From NCBI RefSeq assembly GCF_001713475.1, contig NZ_CP016500.1:248001-312000 (forward strand): a DNA stretch of 64,000 nt, in the 5' to 3' direction. The notes under the pieces are model-generated. The model did not search any database. It was given only the letters and a program-made list of their open reading frames with translations, and was not told the origin of the DNA. Of the stretch, positions 26,960-35,941 are shown piece after piece. Made by a program: the position numbers and the translations under genes. The stretch comes from Agrobacterium sp. RAC06. GTDB lineage: Bacteria; Pseudomonadota; Alphaproteobacteria; Rhizobiales; Rhizobiaceae. Position 1 is the stretch's first letter. Each line of letters starts with the position of its first letter.

Positions 26960-27762
26960 TGAACCGTCTCTCCAGTGTTCTGTTCTGGGTATCGCTTGTT
27001 GCGGTCCTCGTCTTCATCACCATGCCGATCATCGTGGTTCTCGCTGCATCCTTTAGTCCGACCTCCGAGGTGACGCTCAATCCCCTCAACTGGACACTTC
27101 GCTGGTATGGGGATCTCGTGCATCCACGCTGGCTCGAACCCTTCTGGCTCAGCGTCAAGATTGCCGTGATCGTCAGTGTGATCAGTGGATTGGCGGGACT
27201 GATGGCGGCCTATGCCATCGTCTTTGAGCGCTTTCCGAAAAGCGATGTCGTCATGTCCTTCCTGCTGTCGCCGCTTTCGGTGCCGCAGATCGTTAAGGGT
27301 GTTGCGGTCGTCCTATTCATCTCGCAACTGGGCCTGCAGCAGTTCCTCGGGACGGAGGCCCTGATTGCCGCCCATGTCGTTCTGACCCTGCCATTTGTCA
27401 CGCGCATGGTCGCCGGTTCGATTGCGAATTTCGACCGGGGGCTCGACCAGGCGGCCCAGATACTAGGGGCCGGTCGCTTTGATCGGTTGCGTTACATACT
27501 GCTGCCTCTGATCAAGCCGGGCCTTTTGTCCGGTGTTACCTTCGCCTTCATCATCTCCTTCAACAACATCCCGCTCTCGGTCTTTCTGGTCCGGCCGGGT
27601 GATACCACGCTGCCGATCAAGGTGATCAATCACCTCGAATACAGCCTCGATCCGGTCATGGCGGCCGTCAATGTCGCCTCGATGATCTTCATTCTGGCGG
27701 CAATCTTCATCTTTGAAAAAATCGGCGGTTTTTCCGCCCAACTCCATGGTGGAAGCAAATGA
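26956..27762 (+). CDS. ABC transporter permease (PotC type)
   Basis: 268 residues with six spans and an EAA-type loop (LDQAAQILGAGRFDRLRYILLPLIKPG). It is the second inner-membrane subunit and pairs with the product of 26063-26959. It begins MMNRL with two adjacent ATGs and overlaps both neighbours by four bases, indicating translational coupling through the whole importer. Confidence 0.9.
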   Translation: MMNRLSSVLFWVSLVAVLVFITMPIIVVLAASFSPTSEVTLNPLNWTLRWYGDLVHPRWLEPFWLSVKIAVIVSVISGLAGLMAAYAIVFERFPKSDVVMSFLLSPLSVPQIVKGVAVVLFISQLGLQQFLGTEALIAAHVVLTLPFVTRMVAGSIANFDRGLDQAAQILGAGRFDRLRYILLPLIKPGLLSGVTFAFIISFNNIPLSVFLVRPGDTTLPIKVINHLEYSLDPVMAAVNVASMIFILAAIFIFEKIGGFSAQLHGGSK

Positions 27763-28835
27763 CCCCGCTCGATATCGAACTCCAGTCGGTGACCAAGTCC
27801 TATGGCGCAGTGCCTGTTGTGCGTGATCTCAGCCTGTCCGTCCCGTGCGGCGAGTTTGTCAGCATTCTTGGGCCTTCCGGCTGCGGCAAGACAACGACAC
27901 TAAACATGATTGCCGGTTTTGCCGCACCGTCTTCCGGTGACATCAGGATCCGCGGCAAGAGCCAGGTGCGGGTCTCGCCTGAACACCGCAATATTGGCCT
28001 CGTCTTTCAGAACTATGCGCTCTTCCCGCATATGACGGTCTCGGAGAATGTTGGCTTCGGGCTCAAGATGCGCAAGGTGCCCAAAGAGGAGATCGCGGGC
28101 CGCATCGCTGAGGCATTGGAAAGCGTTCATCTGTCCGGATTTGCCGAGCGCTATCCGCGCGAGCTCTCCGGTGGCCAACAGCAGCGGGTGGCACTGGCCC
28201 GAGCAATCGCACCACGTCCCTCCGTCCTCCTCCTCGATGAGCCACTTTCCAATCTGGACTTGAAGCTTCGCGAGGCCATGCGCATCGAGCTGAAGGAAAT
28301 CCAGGCAGAGCTTGGCATGACCTTTGTCTATGTCACCCATGACCAGGAAGAGGCCATGGCAATGTCAGACCGGATCATCGTCATGTGGGGTGGCGAGATT
28401 GCCCAGGAAGGACGACCAGGCGAGATCTATCGCAATCCGAAGTCCCGCTTTGTTGCGGACTTTATCGGGCGCTCGAACCTTATTCCCTATTCCTCCTGGA
28501 AGACGACCGGGCGAGGCACGGAGGTGATGCTGGCCGATAGCGGCATCTCGCTGGTCTCTGCGGGCAAGAAGGTGACACCGGAAACAGGCTTTGTCTGCAT
28601 TCGTCCCGAACATCTGCATCTTTCGACTGCGGCAGGGGATGGACCGAACCGGCTTACTGGTCGCCTGAGGCGGGTCGTCGATCTCGGGGCTCAACTGGAG
28701 CTTTCTGTCGAGCTCGCTGCCGATCTTCTGATCACCCTTGTCTGCAGCGCCTCTCAAGGTCTCGCCCTGCCGGCACCGGGCGGTGAGCTTTGGCTGTCGG
28801 TGGCGCCGGAGGATGTCCGGCTGCTTTCTTCCTGA
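27759..28835 (+). CDS. ABC transporter ATP-binding protein (PotA type)
   Basis: 358 residues with Walker [11 protein letters not shown]-loop [11 protein letters not shown], signature [15 protein letters not shown], Walker [13 protein letters not shown] and the switch His in [14 protein letters not shown]-like domain follows from about residue 240. This is the cytoplasmic ATPase of the importer. The start overlaps the permease gene by four bases. A strong hairpin follows the stop codon, so the downstream enzyme genes may be expressed at a different level. Confidence 0.92.
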   Translation: MTPLDIELQSVTKSYGAVPVVRDLSLSVPCGEFVSILGPSGCGKTTTLNMIAGFAAPSSGDIRIRGKSQVRVSPEHRNIGLVFQNYALFPHMTVSENVGFGLKMRKVPKEEIAGRIAEALESVHLSGFAERYPRELSGGQQQRVALARAIAPRPSVLLLDEPLSNLDLKLREAMRIELKEIQAELGMTFVYVTHDQEEAMAMSDRIIVMWGGEIAQEGRPGEIYRNPKSRFVADFIGRSNLIPYSSWKTTGRGTEVMLADSGISLVSAGKKVTPETGFVCIRPEHLHLSTAAGDGPNRLTGRLRRVVDLGAQLELSVELAADLLITLVCSASQGLALPAPGGELWLSVAPEDVRLLSS

Positions 28836-28842
28836 AGGCTTG

Positions 28843-28879
28843 AGCGATTGGCCGCGCCTATCAATCGCGGCCGATCGCT
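28843..28879 (+). terminator. Intergenic hairpin after the ABC ATPase gene
   Basis: Fourteen-base arms pair with a single G-T mismatch (AGCGATTGGCCGCG with CGCGGCCGATCGCT) around a nine-base loop. No T run follows, so it may be a processing or mRNA-stability hairpin, or a weak terminator. A perfect -35 hexamer TTGACA lies at 28913-28918 further on. Confidence 0.5.
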
Positions 28880-28975
28880 ATTGGAGCGCCGGGCAAGGAC
28901 CGGCCTAGGGTTTGACAACGGCTGGGTGCCGTATCGGTTGAGGACTTCCTCGCCGCATCTCAAGGAGACAGGACT

Positions 28976-29842
28976 ATGATGCTCAAGGAAAAGATCCACG
29001 CGACGCAGAACTCCACAAATGTCTGCGCTGAAGTCGAGGGATTTGACTTTCACGACTATGACGACCGCGATATCGCGGAGCTACGCCGGCTGTGGCTCGA
29101 ATATGGCGTGCTACGCTTCAAGCGCACTCAAATCAGCGACGCTGACCAAGTGCGCTTCTCGCGGTATTTCGGGGACTTCGTCATTCACCCCAAGCAATTG
29201 CAGGAAGGCGGGCACCCCACCCATCCGGAAATCCTCGTCATTTCCAACCAGATGAAGGACGGCAAGCCGAGCGGTGCACTCGGCAATAGCGAAGCGACCT
29301 GGCATACCGATACCTGGTTCTACGAGCGTCCGCCGGCTGGCGCCATCTTGCGGGCAATCCAGGTCCCGCCCTCTGGTGGTGACACCTATTTCCTCTCCAC
29401 CTATCTCGCTTATGAAAGCTTGCCTGAGGCGCTGAAAAAGGCCGTGACCGGCCGACAGATCTTCTTCCAGAATGTCTATGACAAGACCGGCAAGCTCCGG
29501 CTCAACAAGCAGGAGCCGAAGTCAAAGGACTTCCGCGAATGGGACGGGGTCGTTCATCCGCTTGTCCGCACCCATGGCGAAACGGGTCGCAAGGCACTTT
29601 ATCTCGGTGGCACGTTCGAGGGTGCCTGGATCGTCGGCATGCCGCAGGATGAGAGCTTCGGCCTCTTGCAAGAGCTTTGGGCGCACACGACAGGGCAGAG
29701 CGACATCTTCGTCCAGTCCTGGGAGGAAGGCGATATCATGATGTGGGACAATCGCTGCACCATGCATCGTCGTGACGGCTTCGATCCCAACACCATCCGC
29801 ATCATGCATCGCACGACCACGTCGGGCGAACGTCCGGTCTGA
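28976..29842 (+). CDS. TauD/TfdA-family Fe(II)/2-oxoglutarate dioxygenase
   Basis: 288 residues with the iron ligands H110 and D112 (WHTDTWFYERPP) and H264 (NRCTMHRRDGFD), and the 2-oxoglutarate arginines in RIMHRTTT (R275 and R279). It would hydroxylate a small substrate, often starting cleavage of a C-N, C-S or C-O bond. AAGGAG lies before the start. It follows the importer, so it likely attacks the imported compound. The substrate cannot be named. Confidence 0.88.
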   Translation: MMLKEKIHATQNSTNVCAEVEGFDFHDYDDRDIAELRRLWLEYGVLRFKRTQISDADQVRFSRYFGDFVIHPKQLQEGGHPTHPEILVISNQMKDGKPSGALGNSEATWHTDTWFYERPPAGAILRAIQVPPSGGDTYFLSTYLAYESLPEALKKAVTGRQIFFQNVYDKTGKLRLNKQEPKSKDFREWDGVVHPLVRTHGETGRKALYLGGTFEGAWIVGMPQDESFGLLQELWAHTTGQSDIFVQSWEEGDIMMWDNRCTMHRRDGFDPNTIRIMHRTTTSGERPV

Positions 29843-29851
29843 GGCGGGGGA

Positions 29852-30526
29852 ATGCGAGAGCAGGAGAAGACGATGCGAACAGACTATCAGGTCGAGCCCA
29901 ACCAGCCTCCTTTGTCGAAGGCGCTCGTTGACCTGCTCTCGCAGACCGAAACCGCCACGATCGGCCATGTCGAACATTTAGGATTTGTCGGAGACGGCAT
30001 CTTGCCGATCACGCCTGCACGAGTTTCGGGCCAGGCCTTGACGGTGGCAGCACCCGGTCGCGACGGCGTTGTGATCTACAGGGCCATCGATCTCATTCAG
30101 CCCGGCGACATCATGGTCATCTCGCGGGTCGACCGGGATGACATCGCCTGTGTCGGTGGCGGTGTTGCGCTTGCCGCTCAGGCGCGGGGAGCTGCAGCCA
30201 TTATCATCGACGGGCCGGCAACCGATCTTGAGGAGATCGTTGCGGTCGGCCTGCCCGTCTGGTGCCGCGGTCGTTCATCACGGACCACCAACCGCAAGAT
30301 CGCCGTCGGCGGCTCGATCAATCTGCCGATTGCCTGTGGCGCTACCGCCGTCCTGCCAGGCTATGCCGTGCTCGCCGATCACGAAGGTGTCTTTGTGGCT
30401 GAGCGGCAGCGTATGGAGGCACTCGCCCGTTTTGCCATCGAGCGACAGAAACGTTCGGCACGTCTTCGCGCCCATCTGGCCGAGGGCCTATCCATCTTTG
30501 ATTTCGAAAGCGATCAACAATCATGA
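29852..30526 (+). CDS. RraA-like protein (HMG/CHA aldolase family fold)
   Basis: 224 residues with the RraA/dimethylmenaquinone-methyltransferase-like fold: PARVSGQALTVAAPGRDGVVIYRAIDLIQPGDIMVI, then GGGVALAAQARGAAAIIIDGPATDLEEI and VWCRGRS. In catabolic operons members act as 4-hydroxy-4-methyl-2-oxoglutarate-type aldolases or oxaloacetate decarboxylases; others bind RNase E, which is less likely here. ATG 29852 is used; ATG 29873 with GGAGAAG before it is an alternative. It overlaps the nitrilase gene by four bases. Confidence 0.82.
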   Translation: MREQEKTMRTDYQVEPNQPPLSKALVDLLSQTETATIGHVEHLGFVGDGILPITPARVSGQALTVAAPGRDGVVIYRAIDLIQPGDIMVISRVDRDDIACVGGGVALAAQARGAAAIIIDGPATDLEEIVAVGLPVWCRGRSSRTTNRKIAVGGSINLPIACGATAVLPGYAVLADHEGVFVAERQRMEALARFAIERQKRSARLRAHLAEGLSIFDFESDQQS

Positions 30527-31398
30527 AGATCTCACTCATTCAGATGAATTCGCAGCCGGATCGCACAGCCAACCTCGCCCAGGCTCTGCGTTTGATGCGC
30601 GACGCCTGTGCTGTGGCAAAACCGGATCTCCTTGTCCTGCCGGAGCATTTCGACTGGACGGGTGGGACGCCAGAGGACAAGCGCCAGGCGGCCGATCTTG
30701 TGCCCGGTGGTGAAGCCTATGAAATGGTGCGTGCCTTTGCTCGCGAGACAGGTGTCGCCGTTCATGCCGGTAGCCTGCTTGAGCGACGCCCTGATGATCC
30801 GACGATCTTCAACACCACCATCGTCTTCGATGCCAAGGGGCGTGAAGTCGGCTGCTACAGGAAAATCCACCTCTTCGATATCACCGCACCTGACGGCAAG
30901 CGCTATGCTGAATCGGCAGTTGTGGCACCGGGTGATGGGCTGCTTGTCTATGACGTCGGCGGGTTCAGGATCGGCTGTGCCATCTGCTATGATCTGCGTT
31001 TCTCGCGCCTCTTCGATCGGCTGGCGAGCCTCGAGGTTGATCTGGTGATCCTGCCAGCCGCTTTCACTGAGCAGACAGGCCGGGACCATTGGGAGATACT
31101 ATGCCGGGCTCGCGCAATCGAGTTCCAGTGCTTCTTTGCTGCCTGTGGGCAATGCGGCAGCTACAGGGCTCCAGATGGTGGTGACCGCGCGATGTTCGGG
31201 CATTCCATGATGGTTGATCCCTGGGGGCGGATCATTGCAAGGGCGGGTCAGGACATCGGCGTCGTCGACGTCGAGATTGACCGAGCAACCGTTGACAAGG
31301 TGCGCCGGATGATCCCGATGACTGAACATCGACGTGATCTGAGCCATATGCCGGTCGCGTGTGTCTCGGTTGATCGCGGGCGGCAGGCCATGGGTTGA
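30523..31398 (+). CDS. Nitrilase-superfamily carbon-nitrogen hydrolase
   Basis: 291 residues with the Glu-Lys-Cys triad in place: E41 (LVLPEHFDW), K114 (CYRKIHLFD) and C155 (GCAICYDLRFSRLF). The pattern is that of Nit2/omega-amidase and N-carbamoyl-type amidases rather than true nitrilases. It closes the operon and would release ammonia from an amide formed by, or imported for, the upstream steps. The exact substrate is unknown. Confidence 0.87.
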   Translation: MKISLIQMNSQPDRTANLAQALRLMRDACAVAKPDLLVLPEHFDWTGGTPEDKRQAADLVPGGEAYEMVRAFARETGVAVHAGSLLERRPDDPTIFNTTIVFDAKGREVGCYRKIHLFDITAPDGKRYAESAVVAPGDGLLVYDVGGFRIGCAICYDLRFSRLFDRLASLEVDLVILPAAFTEQTGRDHWEILCRARAIEFQCFFAACGQCGSYRAPDGGDRAMFGHSMMVDPWGRIIARAGQDIGVVDVEIDRATVDKVRRMIPMTEHRRDLSHMPVACVSVDRGRQAMG

Positions 31399-31603
31399 GC
31401 AGGGCAAGGCGCAATTTTACTAGGAGAAATTGAGATGGTCGTTGTGTCTCAGGTCATGCCGGGTCGAAGGGCGCATGGCTACCCTGCATTGGCGGATATT
31501 GATCAGCGCTGGTGGAGCTGCGATATCGCAAGCCTGCCAAGATTATAGCTCTTGCGGCTCGGTTGGCTTTCGTCGCTGGCGGCTTTCTTGCCTTGCCGCT
31601 GGT

Positions 31604-31983
31604 ATGCGTATTTTTTGTCATGGATTGCCGACCATTCGCAGTTTCGTCCGCTTTGCCGCCGGGACAGGGTTGGCCGTCATCATCTTGTCACGGTAGCACC
31701 GATTGGGGCGAGACCCTCGACGATAACCTCGGCAGATCTTGATCGAGCGATTGCTTTCGTCGTGATGTCGGCGCTGTTCGCGATCGCCTATCCGCGCCGG
31801 ATACTTCCAATTGCCCTCGCGTTGATTCTGGCCGTTTTCTTGATCGAGCTGGCTCAGTATTTTTCCGTAACGCGGCACCCCCAGTTTCATGATGCTCTGG
31901 TCAAGGCATTCGGCGTGCTGATTGGTGTCAGTACAGGCAGGTTGATTAACCGCATGTCACGCAGAGGAGAAAAACTGCTTTAG
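31604..31983 (+). pseudogene. VanZ-like membrane protein, frameshifted
   Basis: Two frames together give a normal small VanZ-type protein. The first ends VRFAAGTGLAVIIL at a stop near 31696. One base off, the second reads VTVAPIGARPSTITSADLDRAIAFVVMSALFAIAYPRR and continues through two more membrane helices to RLINRMSRR. A single-base indel near 31690 explains this. The N-terminal start is uncertain. An intact 76-codon frame at 31512-31742 overlaps but has no family match. Confidence 0.6.
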
Positions 31984-32576
31984 GCCCATCCGGCTGGGCG
32001 ACGGACAACATCTACAGCCATTAATCGAGCACCAGTGTCTTCACTTACGGTAAGCCGGCCAAGCACTTCACTATAGCTCTTGCCGCTGCGAGTGACCCAC
32101 CTGGGGAATTCCCGGTAGAATTCGCAATCAATTGAGGTGCTGCGTAAACTGAGCGAACACCCATCAACTATTTCCCCTTTTGCCTTCAGTTTGGCGGTTT
32201 GGAGATACGCGGGTTCTCCGCATCGTTCTCAAACAGTGCCGGCGGCCGAGGGCGGCTTTTAAACGCTATGGGTCATGCCGCGCAAATCGCAGAAGTAAGT
32301 CGCCTCGGTGTTCAAGGGTCGAGACGTCAGGCTTCGTTTGTAAGACCTGACATACCAGATTGCTCAATCGGCTGGATTTCTTGCCTCGCGCTCTCATATG
32401 GGGAAGTTTTCTCGATTGAACAACTTAAGGCTACGCCCAGATTATGCCAATAGGCAGTCGATGGAATGTCTTGCCATCAACACCGTGATCGCAGTTTAAG
32501 GTATTCAAACACAAATGCACCTCCACAGGTGCTACATCGCTGTTCGTTCATAAATATGGACGCAAGATAAGTTAAG
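31984..32576. other. Region without a convincing gene
   Basis: About 590 bases. The best open frame (32199-32453, 84 codons) has no ribosome site and no known motif, and minus-strand frames are short. It separates the VanZ remnant from hipBA and probably contains degraded sequence. Confidence 0.45.
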
Positions 32577-32592
32577 GTTCATTATAGTGAAC
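32577..32592. promoter_or_regulatory. Dyad before hipB, candidate autoregulatory operator
   Basis: Arms GTTCA and TGAAC flank TTATAG, and the centre also looks like a -10 box (TATAGT). HipB proteins repress their own operon at inverted repeats of this size. It is 95 bases before the preferred hipB start. Confidence 0.5.
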
Positions 32593-32686
32593 GTAGTTTG
32601 ACAGTGTGATGAGCTCATGTCACGATGTTCGCGATGACGATGACCAAGAGCCCCTGCCTCAGCAAAGTGAACAAGGCGCCACCCCA

Positions 32687-33022
32687 ATGCCGCGCAACAG
32701 AAGCTATTCCAGGGTTACGCGAGACGCCCTCCTCGTCCTAGGTAAACTGATCCGTGTCTCTAGAACCGAACGCGGCCTCACGGCTCAGGAACTCGCTGAC
32801 CGCGCGGGCATCAGTCGGACAACCCTTTTCAACATCGAGAAGGGTTCACCTGGACTTGAAATCGGCATTGTCTTCGAAGTCGCGTCGATCGTCGGAATTC
32901 GTCTGTTCGACCATGATGAGCGTAACACGCTCAAGGCGCGCATGACCTATCTCGATGAAAAACTGACCTTGCTTCCCAAGAGTGTTCGTCACAGCGTGAA
33001 GGATGTTGACGATGACTTCTAA
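32687..33022 (+). CDS. hipB: HipB-like antitoxin (XRE HTH)
   Basis: From ATG 32687 the protein is 111 residues; an in-frame GTG/ATG at 32606/32609 would add a poorly ordered acidic N-terminus. The HTH is clear: LIRVSRTERGLTAQELADRAGISRTTLFNIEKGSPGLEIGIVFEVASIVG. It binds DNA and holds the HipA kinase inactive. Its end overlaps the hipA start by 11 bases, the normal coupled order for this module. Confidence 0.82.
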   Translation: MPRNRSYSRVTRDALLVLGKLIRVSRTERGLTAQELADRAGISRTTLFNIEKGSPGLEIGIVFEVASIVGIRLFDHDERNTLKARMTYLDEKLTLLPKSVRHSVKDVDDDF

Positions 33023-34334
33023 GGCAGAGGCAAAAGAGGCATTTGTCTGGATATGGCTGCCGGGAGCCACTGAGCCAGTCGTGGCCGGCCGCCTCGATCA
33101 GGATGGCGACCAGTTGCTCTTCATCTATGGTGCAAGTTACAGGCGTCGTAACAATGCGATCTCCATCTACCATCCGGAGCTCCCCCTGCAGGAGGGCGTT
33201 ATCGAGCCTGCCAATGGGCTGAACATGCCAAGCGCAATCCGTGATGGATCGCCTGACGCCTGGGGGCGCCGCGTGATCATGAACAGGCTGACCGCACAAG
33301 CGCCCGTCGGAGCGAGTGTGTCGGATCTCAGCGAACTGACATTTTTGCTGCAGTCCGGATCGGACCGGATCGGCGCGCTCGATTTCCAGCAGTCCGCAAG
33401 CGAGTACGTTCCTCGCCTCGCCGCGCAGGCATCGCTTGACGAGTTGATGGAAGCTGCGACGCGCATTGAGAGAGGAATGCAGCTTACGCCTGCGCTGGCT
33501 CAGGCTCTCAACCATGGCACATCGATTGGCGGCGCGCGGCCCAAGGCGCTCATCGACGACAATGAAAAGAAATTCATCGCAAAATTCTCCGCCAGCAACG
33601 ACACCTATAGCGTCGTAAAGGCGGAGTTCATCGGAATGCGGCTGGCATCAGCCTGCGGCCTTAATACCGCACCTGTGTCGATAACCCAAGCCGCCCACAA
33701 GGACGTGCTGTTGATTGAACGCTTCGATCGGCGACGCTCGGCAACGGGCTGGACACGACGTTCCATGGTGTCGGCACTGACGATGCTCGGGCTCGATGAG
33801 ATGATGGCGCGCTATGCCTCTTATGAAGATCTGGCAGAACTCATTCGACACCGCTTCAGCGATCCGAAGGAAACGCTTAAAGAACTCTATGGCCGCATCT
33901 GCTTCAATGTGCTTTGCGGCAATACTGACGACCACGCCCGCAATCATGCCGCCTTCTGGGACGGCAGACAGCTGACGCTGACGCCTGCATACGACATATG
34001 CCCGCAAGGTCGCACCGGCAGCGAGGCCACTCAGGCCATGCTGATCAAGGGCAACCTTCGTGCAAGCACGCTTTCCGCATGCCTCGCAGCGGCGCCCGAT
34101 TACCATTTGACACATGCACAAGCGTCTAAGCTTATCGAACATCAGCTCACAACCATCGCGCAAAACTGGCGCTCGATTTGCGATGAAGCCGAACTGACCG
34201 AGGTGGACCGCAAGCTGTTTTCCAGACGCCAGTTCCTCAACAGCTACGCTCTTGAAGGACTTGATGGGCATGGCTCCTTGCGGGATTCCTATGAAAGTGC
34301 ACAGGACACGCTGCTTGCCCGCGGAGAGACCTGA
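33012..34334 (+). CDS. hipA: HipA-type serine/threonine kinase toxin
   Basis: 440 residues from ATG 33012, with GAAGGA just upstream; ATG 33003 is possible. Visible parts are the N-terminal couple_hipA-like region with FIYGASYRRR and SPDAWGRRVIMNRL, the P-loop-like SIGGARPKALI, the catalytic loop CGNTDDHARNHAAFW, and YDICP for metal binding. Known HipA enzymes phosphorylate glutamyl-tRNA synthetase or related tRNA synthetases and cause growth arrest. All key residues seem intact and the gene is full length, so the pair may be active. Confidence 0.9.
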   Translation: MTSKAEAKEAFVWIWLPGATEPVVAGRLDQDGDQLLFIYGASYRRRNNAISIYHPELPLQEGVIEPANGLNMPSAIRDGSPDAWGRRVIMNRLTAQAPVGASVSDLSELTFLLQSGSDRIGALDFQQSASEYVPRLAAQASLDELMEAATRIERGMQLTPALAQALNHGTSIGGARPKALIDDNEKKFIAKFSASNDTYSVVKAEFIGMRLASACGLNTAPVSITQAAHKDVLLIERFDRRRSATGWTRRSMVSALTMLGLDEMMARYASYEDLAELIRHRFSDPKETLKELYGRICFNVLCGNTDDHARNHAAFWDGRQLTLTPAYDICPQGRTGSEATQAMLIKGNLRASTLSACLAAAPDYHLTHAQASKLIEHQLTTIAQNWRSICDEAELTEVDRKLFSRRQFLNSYALEGLDGHGSLRDSYESAQDTLLARGET

Positions 34335-34468
34335 ATGAGACGCATGAACCCGGCGTGGTTTGATCGGCAGATGCATCAGCTCCAGGAGACAGCCTGACGG
34401 GGCGCCGACCTCGCAACCGATTGCGGCGCCTGCCCGACGCAAGGCGCTCCATGCATGCCATGCCGCGT

Positions 34469-34800
34469 CTAGAGGTTTTCCTTGAGCAGGGTTTGGATGC
34501 GGATCTTTTCCTGGGCAGCAAGCGGTTGGCGAGCATCCGAACGGGCACGCATGATGCGCATTGCGCTGCGCACGGCATGGCCTGGGTCCTGCGCGATGAC
34601 TGTATCGATCCGGTCGTCGCGAAGCGCTTGTTCGCCGAAGGGCGTTCGTTCGTGCACAGCCACGGCAATCTGACTAAACTCGACGTTCCCGGCAGCGGCG
34701 AGGATCGGCACCTGGGCCTCTGCGCTCAACACATACCCGCACGCATCACTCAATCTTTGGGCAGCGGTGTCGTCGGCGGCATGGACCAGAGGATCAGTGG
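34469..34800 (-). pseudogene. LacI-family regulator, C-terminal fragment
   Basis: About 110 residues of the sugar-binding domain remain: LVHAADDTAAQRLSDACGYV, VAVHERTPFGEQALRDDRID and VIAQDPGHAVRSAMRIM, the conserved end of LacI-type (type 3 periplasmic-like) regulators. The DNA-binding half is missing. The break coincides with the triple GATCAGTG repeat at 34792-34815. No target genes remain nearby. Confidence 0.75.
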
Positions 34801-34815
34801 ATCAGTGGATCAGTG
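34792..34815. repeat. Three tandem copies of GATCAGTG
   Basis: Eight-base unit, three perfect copies, at the breakpoint of the LacI fragment. It is likely a slippage product at an old recombination joint. There are too few copies and no spacers, so it is not a CRISPR. Confidence 0.85.
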
Positions 34816-34871
34816 GAGTTCTGGCCGCCAGATACAATCGAGTACCTTCCCCGATGAAAACCGTCTGGGCT

Positions 34872-35780
34872 TCAAGAAACTTCGAACTGGCTGGCGAGGC
34901 AGTTTGTCAATTGTGACGCAAAGCGTGCAGCAGCCACTGGCAAGGTGCGGCCCTTCAACTGACCGAGATAGAGGATGCCGGCGGGCACATCGCGTCCATC
35001 AAGCGGCAGTGAGACCATCCGGCCCGTTGAGGTTTGGTCCGAGAGACCGATCGGTATCTGGAAGGTGAGGATGTTCTCCATCACCGCGTGGTTTCGCAGG
35101 AATTCAAAATTGTCGGACTGGATAACCGGATCGAGGCGCACACCGGCAATGCGCATGGCAATGTCGAGCAGATGGCGCACACCATAGGCCGTCGTCGGCA
35201 GCGCGATCGGGTAATCGACACAATCAGATAGCCTGACCGTCGACCTCGCCGCCAGCGGATGATCGGGGGACATCACGACATGCACCGGTTGGCGCACGCG
35301 GATGAGCGTCATGAAATCCGTGAGGCGCACAGGTTCGAAAACGATAGCAAGATCGGCGCTGTGATCGACGAGCGCGTGCTCGGCCGCCTCGCGATCCCGC
35401 AAGTGGACACTGAAGGTGACGTTCGGGTGTTCCTTGCGATAGAGCGCGATCTGGCTCGGCAAGAAATAAGGCAAGAGCGCCTGGCTACAGGCAATCGACA
35501 CATGGCCGCGCCGCACGCCAGAGAGATCGGCGATCTGCGAACGCACCCGCTCCATGTCCGAGAGTTGGTTGCGAATGTGGTGAATATAGATCTCGCCGGC
35601 GGCCGATAGGCGCACACCATGGGCCAAGCGTTCGAAGATCGGCACGCCGAGCTCCTCCTCCATGGCGAGAATGCGCCTATTGAGCGCCGTCGAAGTGATC
35701 GCGAGCGTATCGGCGGCGGCCCGGATCGAGCCCGCCTTCACCACGGCATCGATGTATCGAATGGAAGCGAGGTAGCGCAT
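34872..35780 (-). CDS. LysR-family regulator of the biuret operon
   Basis: I start it at 35780, where the HTH domain begins (MRYLASIRYIDAVVKAGSIRAAADTLAITSTALNRRI). The upstream in-frame extension would cover its own operator. 302 residues; the effector domain begins GHVSIACSQALLPYFL. It is divergent from the BMP-type importer and biuret hydrolase operon, with 161 bases between and a clear LysR box. It is the likely activator, responding to biuret or an ureido compound (inference). Confidence 0.88.
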   Translation of the reverse strand: MRYLASIRYIDAVVKAGSIRAAADTLAITSTALNRRILAMEEELGVPIFERLAHGVRLSAAGEIYIHHIRNQLSDMERVRSQIADLSGVRRGHVSIACSQALLPYFLPSQIALYRKEHPNVTFSVHLRDREAAEHALVDHSADLAIVFEPVRLTDFMTLIRVRQPVHVVMSPDHPLAARSTVRLSDCVDYPIALPTTAYGVRHLLDIAMRIAGVRLDPVIQSDNFEFLRNHAVMENILTFQIPIGLSDQTSTGRMVSLPLDGRDVPAGILYLGQLKGRTLPVAAARFASQLTNCLASQFEVS

Positions 35781-35797
35781 GAAGGGCCCTGTATAGG

Positions 35798-35818
35798 CTG
35801 CTGCATTTTTTGCAGCAG
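35798..35818. promoter_or_regulatory. LysR box between lysR and the biuret operon
   Basis: Perfect arms CTGCTGCA and TGCAGCAG around five T; the core TGCA-T5-TGCA fits the T-N11-A rule for LysR proteins. It lies 18 bases before the lysR start and about 120 bases before the operon start, as expected for an autoregulated activator site. Confidence 0.75.
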
Positions 35819-35941
35819 GCCGGCCAAAACATAGCACAAGACAGAAGCGCGTCCATCTGGATTACTGCCGTCGAAAGCCAGACGCGGAGCCCTCGAGACC
35901 GGGCCACGCCGGCAAAACAAGCAAAAACGGGGAACGTCCAC

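Noticed and set aside
32199..32453. 84-codon plus-strand frame between the VanZ remnant and hipB
   Set aside because: No ribosome site, atypical composition and no motif; kept only as a note under the gene-free stretch.
34792..34815. Short tandem repeat considered as a CRISPR seed
   Set aside because: Three direct copies of eight bases with no spacers and no cas genes in the window.
34421..35068. Plus-strand open frame of 215 codons
   Set aside because: It lies opposite the LacI fragment and the end of a LysR gene, both of which show family motifs on the minus strand. Its own product has no recognisable motif and crosses the tandem repeat.
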